From Methanobacteriota archaeon (lineage in GTDB: Archaea; Methanobacteriota; Methanobacteria; Methanobacteriales; Methanobacteriaceae), in assembly GCA_023440975.1 (NCBI GenBank), contig JAEZRD010000065.1:1-23282 (forward strand): DNA of 23,282 bases, given 5' to 3'. This document shows positions 8,231 through 14,635 of this stretch, piece after piece; within the stretch, counting starts at the first letter, position 1, and the number at the start of each line of letters is the position of its first letter. Both the position numbers and the translations under genes were made by a program. The notes beneath the pieces are model-generated. The model searched no databases. It had not been told where the DNA came from and saw only the letters and a list, made by a program, of their open reading frames with translations.

Positions 8231-8644
8231 CTGAAATTTACAAACAAAACTTTAACATTAGATTATCCTTCAACATGGCAAATAAAAGAACATGACATTG
8301 AAGAATGTGTGCTTATTTTAGATCATGAAAATAAAAAAAGTAGAATAATGCTTTTAAAATATCCTGGGGACGGTATAAATTTAAATTATATAAAATCTGC
8401 TGTAGAAACTATCCCTCGAAGTGATACTTTAAAAACATTAGATTCACGTATAACTATTATTAATAATATTCATGTTCATGAATTTCAAGCAATTGATGTT
8501 ACACAAAATCCACCACTTAAAACTCGTTCTATTGGATTAATTCACAATGACGATGCTTATATTTTTGATTATTTCACATTTGGATTGAACAATCCTGAAG
8601 ATAATGACCTTAATAAAATATTTACAAGTTTAAATTTCAAATAA
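8231..8644 (+). CDS. PsbP-like small protein with no ATG start
   Basis: Homologous to the protein encoded at 8932-9378: LTLDYPSTWQI here matches ISFNYPSTWEE there, and that segment lies upstream of the first standard start (GTG 8309). The frame is open from 8195 and has no ATG. A GGAG at 8217-8220 sits ten bases before CTG 8231, so I place the start there; an ATG at 8215 is out of frame and hits TAG at once. The alternatives are a start lost by mutation or a sequencing error. The C-terminal half is intact. The fold is probably the PsbP/Mog1-like alpha-beta sandwich; archaeal function unknown, and no signal peptide is seen. Confidence 0.55.
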   Translation: MKFTNKTLTLDYPSTWQIKEHDIEECVLILDHENKKSRIMLLKYPGDGINLNYIKSAVETIPRSDTLKTLDSRITIINNIHVHEFQAIDVTQNPPLKTRSIGLIHNDDAYIFDYFTFGLNNPEDNDLNKIFTSLNFK

Positions 8645-8748
8645 TTCTTTAATCCTCCTTAATATTTGGATAAAGTTTATAAAAGATGAAAAAAATAAAC
8701 TTATAAAAACTTTTATTAAAATTCATTTATAGGGGAAATGATAATTTT

Positions 8749-8901
8749 ATGATAAAAAATGTAGAAGGTCACTGCCCACAATGTGGAAGTAATAGTATAG
8801 TACTTGCAGTGGAAAATGAAAAAATTGTCGATAAATATTGTCCTGATTGTGGTTATAGAGGATTGGGAATAGAAATATATCAATATTTTGTTGATGAATA
8901 A
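8749..8901 (+). CDS. Small zinc-ribbon protein, 50 aa
   Basis: The ORF has two CxxC knuckles, CPQC (C9, C12) and CPDC (C31, C34), eighteen residues apart, the spacing of a rubredoxin-like zinc ribbon. The start ATG 8749 follows AGGGGAAATGAT, which supplies the Shine-Dalgarno; an earlier ATG at 8738 meets TGA after four codons. It lies between the two PsbP-like paralogues in the same direction, 27 to 31 bases from the next start, so it may be co-transcribed with the second. Such proteins often bind nucleic acid or bridge proteins; its partner is unknown. Confidence 0.75.
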   Translation: MIKNVEGHCPQCGSNSIVLAVENEKIVDKYCPDCGYRGLGIEIYQYFVDE

Positions 8902-8931
8902 AAAAAAAGAGATTAAAGGAGTTCGTTAGTG

Positions 8932-9378
8932 ATGGCTAGATTAAGTAATATATACCAAGATGAAAATATTTCATTCAATTACCCCAGTACTTGGGAAGAG
9001 CAAGATTCCTCAACAAGGGGGGATTCATGTATTAAAGCTTTAGGTAGAATAGAAAACAATTTACCAAGTACTATAACAATATATGCTTATCCTGAGGAAA
9101 ATGATAAAAGCACTAGTGAACTTTTTAATGAGTTAAAAGATAGTTTCACTAATCAAGGTATGGAAATTGTTAATGCAGAACTTGGATCTATTGATGGAGT
9201 GGATTCAATTAAAATAGTTTCTAATGCAAAAATTGAATCTAAAACATTACAATTACATGCAACATTCTTATTTAATGATAATTTAATGTATGTTTTTGAA
9301 TTAACCAGTTTCCCCGAAGCAACAAGCGAAATTGAAGATTATAATGATGTGGTTAACTCATTAATTTTCCTTCAATAA
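8932..9378 (+). CDS. PsbP-like protein, 148 aa
   Basis: The sequence ISFNYPSTWEE near residue 20 and the regular alternation of strands are typical of PsbP/Mog1-like (DUF1795-type) small proteins. The paralogue at 8231-8644 shares the same N-terminal motif. ATG 8932 lies ten bases behind AAAGGAG; an in-frame GTG at 8929 is the alternative start. There is no signal peptide, so a cytoplasmic role is likely. Archaeal members are uncharacterised. The preceding gene encodes a zinc ribbon and ends 30 bases upstream, suggesting an operon. Confidence 0.65.
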   Translation: MARLSNIYQDENISFNYPSTWEEQDSSTRGDSCIKALGRIENNLPSTITIYAYPEENDKSTSELFNELKDSFTNQGMEIVNAELGSIDGVDSIKIVSNAKIESKTLQLHATFLFNDNLMYVFELTSFPEATSEIEDYNDVVNSLIFLQ

Positions 9379-9426
9379 ATAATGGTTATAGTAAAATATT
9401 TAATTACAAAATTCTCATAACTAATA

Positions 9427-9468
9427 ATTATAGTATAATATTAACTATAATAATTTTATTAGGAGATG
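9427..9468 (+). promoter_or_regulatory. Rubrerythrin upstream dyad and Shine-Dalgarno
   Basis: ATTATAGT (9427-9434) and ACTATAAT (9444-9451) form a perfect 8-bp inverted repeat around an AT-rich core, TATAATATTA, that could double as TATA box. AGGAGATGA at 9461-9469 is a strong Shine-Dalgarno ahead of ATG 9477. A redox-responsive regulator may bind the dyad; this is inference from position. Confidence 0.4.
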
Positions 9469-9476
9469 ACATTAAA

Positions 9477-10028
9477 ATGGATTATGAAAAACTTAAAGGT
9501 ACAGAAACCAAAAAAAACTTAGAAACAGCATTTGCTGGAGAATCTCAAGCTAGAAATAAATATACATATTATGCTAGTAAAGCTAAAAAAGACGGATATG
9601 TTCAAATAAAAAACATATTTGAAGAAACAGCACATAATGAAAAAGAACATGCAGAAATCTGGTTCAAATATTTACATGAAGGTGAAGTACCAGACACTGA
9701 AACAAATCTTGCAGATGCAGCTGCAGGTGAACACTACGAATGGACTGAAATGTATAAAGAATTCGCAGAAACCGCAGAAAAAGAAGGTTTTGACGAACTT
9801 GCATTTAAATTTGCTGCAGTAGCAGATATTGAAAAAGAGCATGAAGAAAGATATAATACTCTTTTAAACAATGTTAAAAATGATAAAGTCTTTAAAAAAG
9901 GTGAAGAAGTAGAATGGCAATGCAGTAACTGTGGTCACATCTTCAAAGGAACTGAAGCTCCTGAAATATGTCCAGTATGCAGTCATCCAAAAAGTTACTT
10001 CCAAGTAAGACCTAGAAACTATGAATAA
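9477..10028 (+). CDS. rbr: Rubrerythrin, 183 aa
   Basis: A non-haem di-iron peroxidase that reduces hydrogen peroxide, protecting anaerobes from oxygen. The four-helix ferritin-like domain (about 1-135) carries the ligand pairs E50-x-x-H53 and E119-x-x-H122, with E22 in the first helix. The C-terminal rubredoxin domain has C149-x2-C152 and C165-x2-C168 for the electron-transfer iron. Length and order are those of classical rubrerythrin. It precedes a membrane microprotein and a rubredoxin-containing flavoprotein on the same strand. A hairpin terminator follows. Very confident. Confidence 0.95.
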   Translation: MDYEKLKGTETKKNLETAFAGESQARNKYTYYASKAKKDGYVQIKNIFEETAHNEKEHAEIWFKYLHEGEVPDTETNLADAAAGEHYEWTEMYKEFAETAEKEGFDELAFKFAAVADIEKEHEERYNTLLNNVKNDKVFKKGEEVEWQCSNCGHIFKGTEAPEICPVCSHPKSYFQVRPRNYE

Positions 10029-10074
10029 ATAAAGGTCAATACTAATCTAAAAAAAAAATTATATAAAAAAAATC

Positions 10075-10115
10075 TTTTGGGATACCTTTTTCTCTTTTTT
10101 TTATTAATCCCAAAA
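10075..10115 (+). terminator. Terminator-like hairpin after rubrerythrin
   Basis: TTTTGGGAT (10075-10083) pairs exactly with ATCCCAAAA (10107-10115), with a T-rich loop, followed within a few bases by CTTTTTT. It lies 47 bases after the rubrerythrin stop. Confidence 0.6.
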
Positions 10116-10158
10116 AAAATCTTTTTTAAAAATCTAATTAATTTTATTATAAAAAAAA

Positions 10159-10299
10159 ATGAAAAAAGAAAATAAACAAACTTGTTCTAAAGGTACCTGT
10201 GCCCCAGTACCCATAAATAGTAAAGTAGGCATTATAACTCTAATTTTATTAATAATTCTTATAATCATTATAGTACTAAAAGGATTAAAAATAGTCTAA
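10159..10299 (+). CDS. Single-pass membrane microprotein, 46 aa
   Basis: A short ORF begins MKKENKQTCSKGTCAP and continues with one hydrophobic helix made almost only of Ile, Leu and Val (about residues 24-40), ending with Lys residues. The two N-terminal cysteines (CSKGTC) could bind metal or form a disulfide. There is no clear Shine-Dalgarno, only an AT-rich run, which lowers confidence. It lies between rubrerythrin and the glutamate-synthase-like gene, 26 bases before the latter, so it may be read with it. No family recognised. Confidence 0.55.
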   Translation: MKKENKQTCSKGTCAPVPINSKVGIITLILLIILIIIIVLKGLKIV

Positions 10300-10325
10300 A
10301 AAAAAATGAAGGAGAAAGTAAAAAA

Positions 10326-11714
10326 ATGGCTAGATATAAATGTAAAGTATGTGGGTTTATTTTTGATGAAGAGGAAGCTGGGAAAAAAATAACTGAAATT
10401 GATGTTTGCCCTTTCTGTAAACAACCTGCAGCTTATGTATTCGAAAAAATCAAAGAAGAAAAAGAAGAAAAAATTGTTGAAGAGGAAACTCCATTAGACT
10501 ATCCTCCAGAAACTATTAGAACAGATGCTAACATGCCAGAAATGACTGATATTCATCGTATGTCAGTTCATGGTGAAAGTATCATTGATGGTATGGGAAC
10601 ACAATTACCAATGCCTTCATGGAAAGATATTCTTGTTATAGCTAATCAATTAAACCCTGCACCATTAGATGAAGATGCACCTGTAAAATCAACAACTATT
10701 ATAGGTAAAAATGCTAAAAAACCTATGGTGCTTGAAAGTCCAATTTATATTTCACATATGTCATTTGGAGCATTATCTAAAGAAACAAAAATAGCATTAT
10801 CTAAAGGAAGTGCTCTTGCAAAAACTGCAATGTGTAGTGGTGAAGGAGGAATACTTCCAGAGGAAATGGATTCAGCTTACAAGTACATTTTTGAGTATGT
10901 TCCAAATAAGTATAGTGTTACTGATGAGAATCTTAAAAATAGTGATGCTATTGAAATAAAGATAGGTCAAGGAACTAAACCTGGAATGGGTGGGCATTTA
11001 CCTGGTGCTAAAGTAACACCTGAAATAGCTAAGATCCGTGGTAAAAATGAAGGTGAGGATATTATAAGTCCATCTAATTTCCCAGAAATCCAAGGGAAAG
11101 AAGATTTAAAAAATATGGTATCTATGCTTCGTGAAAAAAGTGAAGGCAGACCTATTGGAATTAAAATAGCTGCAGGTCGTATTGAAGAGGATTTAGAATA
11201 TTGTTTATATGCTGAACCTGATTTTATCACAATTGATGGTCGTGGAGGAGCTACTGGTGCTAGTCTTAAATTAGTTAGAGATGCTACAAGTGTTCCTACA
11301 ATTTATGCTCTTTATCGTGCTAGAAAGTATTTAACTGAACATAATAGTGATGTTGATCTTGTGATAACTGGTGGTTTAAGAGTATCTAGTGATTTTGCAA
11401 AAGCTTTATCTTTAGGTGCTGATGCTATTGCTATAGCTTCTGCTGCTTTAATTGCTGCTGCTTGTCAACAATATCGTATTTGTGGAACTGGAAATTGTCC
11501 TGTTGGTGTTGCTACCCAAGATCCTGAATTACGTGCAAATTTCCAAGAGGTTGCTGCAACTAAGAGAGTTGCTAATTTCCTGAATGTTTCTTGTGAGGAA
11601 ATTAAGACATTTGCTCGGATTACTGGTAATAGTAATGTTCATGATTTAAATGTGGATAATCTTGCAACTACTAATTCTGAGATAAGTGATTATACTAATA
11701 TTAAACATGCATAA
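10326..11714 (+). CDS. Rubredoxin-like domain fused to a glutamate synthase FMN domain, 462 aa
   Basis: An N-terminal rubredoxin-like knuckle pair (C6-x2-C9 and C28-x2-C31) is joined by a charged linker (about 42-55) to a GltB-type FMN-binding domain (Glu_synthase family). Supporting motifs are SHMSFGALS, GEGG, GQGTKPGMGGHLPG and GGATGASL, and C380-x5-C386-x4-C391, the 3Fe-4S signature. It lacks the glutamine amidotransferase and GXGXG domains, as in the short archaeal enzymes. The expected reaction is reductive amination of 2-oxoglutarate to glutamate, or another FMN-dependent redox step. The rubredoxin-like module and rubrerythrin neighbour suggest an electron-transfer partner. GGAG precedes ATG 10326. 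A T-run follows the stop. Confidence 0.85.
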   Translation: MARYKCKVCGFIFDEEEAGKKITEIDVCPFCKQPAAYVFEKIKEEKEEKIVEEETPLDYPPETIRTDANMPEMTDIHRMSVHGESIIDGMGTQLPMPSWKDILVIANQLNPAPLDEDAPVKSTTIIGKNAKKPMVLESPIYISHMSFGALSKETKIALSKGSALAKTAMCSGEGGILPEEMDSAYKYIFEYVPNKYSVTDENLKNSDAIEIKIGQGTKPGMGGHLPGAKVTPEIAKIRGKNEGEDIISPSNFPEIQGKEDLKNMVSMLREKSEGRPIGIKIAAGRIEEDLEYCLYAEPDFITIDGRGGATGASLKLVRDATSVPTIYALYRARKYLTEHNSDVDLVITGGLRVSSDFAKALSLGADAIAIASAALIAAACQQYRICGTGNCPVGVATQDPELRANFQEVAATKRVANFLNVSCEEIKTFARITGNSNVHDLNVDNLATTNSEISDYTNIKHA

Positions 11715-11971
11715 TCTCTTTTTTTCTTTTTTTAATAAAAATTAAATGTTTATGAAATTACGAATTAGAATAAATCATATTAAAATATTCACTTATATCC
11801 AAATAAATATATTAAGGGTTCAACAATACACACATAAAAAAACAAATATAATAATTTAAATATAAAGTAAAACATAAAAATAAAACAATTAACAAATGAG
11901 GCAAAATAATAAAAAAAACTGTAAAGTGAAAATTTAAACCATAAAAAAAACAAAAAGGAGAGCAAAATGAA
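11715..11971. other. Intergenic region upstream of three tandem paralogues
   Basis: T-runs at 11717-11730 directly after the stop are a likely archaeal poly-U terminator. The rest is very AT-rich; an AAATATATTAAGG tract near 11803 could be a TATA box. AAAGGAGAG at about 11953-11961 is the Shine-Dalgarno of the next gene. Confidence 0.4.
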
Positions 11972-12217
11972 ATGGTTGAATTAACCAAAGAAAAAGAAGA
12001 AAAACTCCGAAAAATGTTAGATGAATTCTTCCCTAACTTAGAAAATCTTCAAATCACAATAAAAGAAGATAAAATTTATCTATGCTCACCTTTATCCGTT
12101 GCAGAAGCAAAGTTAGAAATAAAACACATCGAAGCAGTTGAAAAATTACTCAATGCCAAATTTGAAGGAATAATAAGCAACAATGGATTATACGGCTCAA
12201 TATACAAACTAAACTAA
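11972..12217 (+). CDS. Unknown ~80-aa family, tandem copy 1
   Basis: 81 residues: a charged N-terminal helix (LTKEKEEKLRKML), a beta-strand pair around KEDKIYLCSPLS, a second helix (AVEKLLNAKF) and the family tail ISNNGLYGSIYKLN. Two further copies follow at 29-30-base intervals, so the three form an operon. ATG 11972 is preferred over ATG 11967, which meets a stop after five codons. It has no signal peptide or metal motif. I do not recognise the family; the shared pattern SNNGLYxxxYxL is diagnostic. Confidence 0.75.
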   Translation: MVELTKEKEEKLRKMLDEFFPNLENLQITIKEDKIYLCSPLSVAEAKLEIKHIEAVEKLLNAKFEGIISNNGLYGSIYKLN

Positions 12218-12247
12218 AAAAAAAATAAAAATTGAGAGTCATGAAAC

Positions 12248-12496
12248 ATGACAAAATTAACCCCTGAAAAAAGAGAAAAACTTATGGAATTCTTGAAAGA
12301 ATATTTTCCCGACTCACTTTCTGATATTAAAATTACTGAAAAAGATGGGAAAGTTTACATATGCTCTTCACTATCAATTGCAGAATCAGATTTTGGAATG
12401 GAACATATGCAAAAAGCAGAAAAATTATTAGATGCAGAATTTGAAGGACTTATAAGTAACAATGGATTATATGGATCAGTATACAAACTAAACTAA
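12248..12496 (+). CDS. Unknown ~80-aa family, tandem copy 2
   Basis: 82 residues, the closest relative of copy 1: same LTxEKxEKL start, KDGKVYICSSLSIAES centre, and LISNNGLYGSVYKLN end. The single cysteine aligns with that of copy 1. The Shine-Dalgarno is weak (GAGAGT), which suggests translational coupling. Short spacing, shared orientation and conserved length suggest the three products form a homo- or hetero-oligomer. Function unknown. Confidence 0.75.
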   Translation: MTKLTPEKREKLMEFLKEYFPDSLSDIKITEKDGKVYICSSLSIAESDFGMEHMQKAEKLLDAEFEGLISNNGLYGSVYKLN

Positions 12497-12525
12497 AATA
12501 TTAATTAAGTTTAAAGACGGTTAAA

Positions 12526-12765
12526 ATGCCACAATTAACTACAGAAAAAAAATTAGAAAAATATATACATGAAAGATTTCCAACTGTAAAAGATTTAAAA
12601 ATTGAAAGAGATGAGGATAAATTTTATTTATGGTCCTCCCTACCAATATCTGAAGCTAATTTAAAAATGGAAGATATTGAAACCGTTGAAAAATTAATAA
12701 ATGCTGATTTTAAAGGAATGGTAAGTAACAACGGATTATACGCAACTATTTACCCACTAAAATAA
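12526..12765 (+). CDS. Unknown ~80-aa family, tandem copy 3
   Basis: 79 residues, the most diverged of the three: the cysteine is replaced by Trp (YLWSSLPISEANL) and the tail reads VSNNGLYATIYPLK. The first helix is shorter by a few residues. It has only a weak upstream Shine-Dalgarno and ends the operon; a T-run and a C-rich tract follow. Confidence 0.75.
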   Translation: MPQLTTEKKLEKYIHERFPTVKDLKIERDEDKFYLWSSLPISEANLKMEDIETVEKLINADFKGMVSNNGLYATIYPLK

Positions 12766-12966
12766 GAAAAAAACCCTCCCATTACCTTCTCATTATAATA
12801 AAACACACTTTTTTTATAAATTAACAACTATTTTTTTAGCTATTTTAAAAAAAATTTTTTTATATAATATACTAAATTTTAATAAAAATATTACTTTCCA
12901 AATGCTCTCGGACTTTTTTTATAAGATACAAAAATTAAAAAAAATATTAACCTAAACAAAAAGAAG

Positions 12967-13030
12967 CCCAACATCCCCCATAATAAAAAATGTGGGAAAA
13001 AACTAGAATAAAAAAGGGGGAGGTGTGAAA
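12967..13030 (+). promoter_or_regulatory. Leader hairpin and Shine-Dalgarno of the Orc1/Cdc6-like gene
   Basis: CCCAACAT (12967-12974) and ATGTGGG (12990-12996) form a hairpin with one bulge. GGGGGAGGTG (13017-13026) is an unusually strong Shine-Dalgarno, 9-10 bases before ATG 13036. AT-rich TATA-like stretches lie at about 12857 and 12917, which would make the leader about 90-150 bases long. Confidence 0.45.
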
Positions 13031-13035
13031 GCAAA

Positions 13036-13848
13036 ATGCAAAAACAAAAAACCTTATTTGACATAATTGAAGAAGAAAGTAGCATATTCAGAGACAGAGA
13101 TGTATTCCAAACCAACTACACTCCTGAAACATTAAAATACAGAACACCACAATTAGAAACAATGGCTTTTTATTCACGAAAAGTAAAAAGAGGTTATGCA
13201 CCAAATAATATAGAAATTAAAGGCCCCAATGCTACAGGAAAAACCACAACAGTCACCAAATATTTACAATTAATACAAGAAGCCTATGAAAATGTTATAG
13301 GATTAATAATTAACTGCCAAATCCACAGAACAGAATACACAATACTCACAGAAATTTATAAAAAATTATTCAATAAAAAAACACAAAACAACACTCTAAA
13401 CACAATAAATATTTATGACGAAATAATGACATACATAACAGAACATAAAAAAGTGTTAATTGTAGCTTTAGATGACTATGATGCTATAAAAAATAATATT
13501 GAACTTAATAAAGTATTATACACCCTACTTAGAGTACATGAAACTTACAATGAAGCAAAAATAAGTGTTATAACAATAACCAAACCCCAAAAACAAATTA
13601 TACTTAACTTAAATATTAACACAATATTTTTACCAGTGAATATTTATTTCCCCACTTACACTAGATCTCAAATATATGATATATTAAAACAAAGAACAGA
13701 ATTAGGTTTTTATAATGGAGTAATAAGTGATGCATACCTAGAACATTTAACTGATATTACTTACAATTCTGGAAATATTAGAGCAGGTATTAAACAATTA
13801 TTAAATGATGGTGAAAAGGCAGAATATTATGGTAAAAAAAGAATATAA
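13036..13848 (+). CDS. Orc1/Cdc6-like AAA+ ATPase without winged-helix domain, 270 aa
   Basis: The N-terminal SSIFRDRDVFQTNYTPETLKYR matches the start of archaeal initiators. Walker A is GPNATGKT (63-70) and Walker B VLIVALDDYD (140-149), with Asp in place of the usual second-position Glu. The sensor-1 region reads TITKP (180-184) where GISND is usual, so the sensor Asn seems lost. Sensor 2, GNIRAG, is at 246-251. The protein ends at AEYYGKKRI, where normal Orc1/Cdc6 (about 380 aa or more) continues into the DNA-binding winged helix. ATP binding is likely, hydrolysis doubtful. It may be a degenerate initiator or a regulator of one. CCCTTTAC repeats follow directly. Confidence 0.8.
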   Translation: MQKQKTLFDIIEEESSIFRDRDVFQTNYTPETLKYRTPQLETMAFYSRKVKRGYAPNNIEIKGPNATGKTTTVTKYLQLIQEAYENVIGLIINCQIHRTEYTILTEIYKKLFNKKTQNNTLNTINIYDEIMTYITEHKKVLIVALDDYDAIKNNIELNKVLYTLLRVHETYNEAKISVITITKPQKQIILNLNINTIFLPVNIYFPTYTRSQIYDILKQRTELGFYNGVISDAYLEHLTDITYNSGNIRAGIKQLLNDGEKAEYYGKKRI

Positions 13849-14635
13849 CAAATTAAATCCCCTTATTTTTAATTGTTTCTTTTTAATATTTACAATTTAT
13901 TTTATTTTATAGAGAATAAATTCCCCCCTTTACGATTTTTTTTTAATGATTATAAAAGCCCTCTTCCCTTTACGATTTTTTAAATTTGAATTTTCTTTTA
14001 TAACCTATAAGAATTATTCTCCCGTGTTAAATATAATGTGGAATTCCCCTTTACGTATTAAACTTAACATGGTTTCCTTTTTTCTGTGATTGAATTATAA
14101 ATTATTTATAAATGCAAGTTAAACTTATTTTCCCCTTTTTTTGTAAAAATAGTATTTTTCAGATTAAACAGCTCCCCCTTTACTATTCCATTCCTTATTA
14201 CTTAATCACGTGTTACTTTGGATTTTATTAAAATTTAAAAAATTTGGGACATTGAGATACTTTTTAAAAGTGGAAAAAGTAAGATGTGGACATGGAACTT
14301 TTGAGCTTGAAAAATTATAATTTCTATTTAAAATAAGTATTAAACTATGCATATTTAATGAAATTTTTAGATTACTTAAACTACTTATATTAGCTACAAT
14401 CATTCATTTTTATTACAAAAAATGTAGTTTTAAGTATCTTTTATTTTATTTTAGCACAGTAAAACAATAAACCTCCCTCATATGTTTCTCATATAAGGCA
14501 CCCATTAATTCATCAATAATAATTTGAAAAAAGACATATATAAGCTTTACTAAATAATTCTCACTAAAAAATAACTAAACAAAATAACAAAAAGAGATAA
14601 AAATTAGGAAAAATTAAACAAAAAAGACTTTTTAA
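13849..14635. other. Gene-free, origin-like repeat region
   Basis: The first 350 bases are pyrimidine-rich on the plus strand and contain the CCCTTTAC repeats, separated by AT-rich segments. From about 14206 to 14450 weak frames exist on both strands: a 65-codon minus ORF without Shine-Dalgarno, and plus-strand fragments with stops. Neither is convincing. From 14450 onwards it is AT-rich 3' flank of the CARF-HEPN gene. Confidence 0.5.
13923..14183 (+). repeat. Four direct CCCTTTAC repeats, possible origin recognition boxes
   Basis: CCCTTTACGATTTTTT occurs at 13926-13941 and, identically, at 13966-13981, exactly 40 bp apart. TTCCCCTTTACG follows at 14044-14055 and CTCCCCCTTTAC at 14172-14183. 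Weaker C-runs lie at 13857 and 14132. All point the same way. The reverse complement, CGTAAAGGGG, recalls the G-string end of archaeal origin recognition boxes, which sit next to orc1/cdc6 genes. Origin function is inference. Confidence 0.5.

Noticed and set aside
12974..12985. TCCCCCATAATA shared with the adhesin 3' element at 922-933
   Set aside because: Only twelve bases match and the structures around them differ, so chance or a common AT/C-rich pattern is enough.
13923..14183. CRISPR array
   Set aside because: The conserved part is only 8 to 16 bases, spacing is uneven, and there are no full-length direct repeats.
14245..14310. Possible transposase remnant (WDIEILFK) on the plus strand
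   Set aside because: The motif resembles DDE transposase C-termini, but only about 20 residues lie between stops, with no terminal repeats. Too short to support.
14206..14403. 65-codon minus-strand ORF in the repeat region
   Set aside because: No Shine-Dalgarno, no recognisable motif, and composition like the surrounding non-coding DNA.
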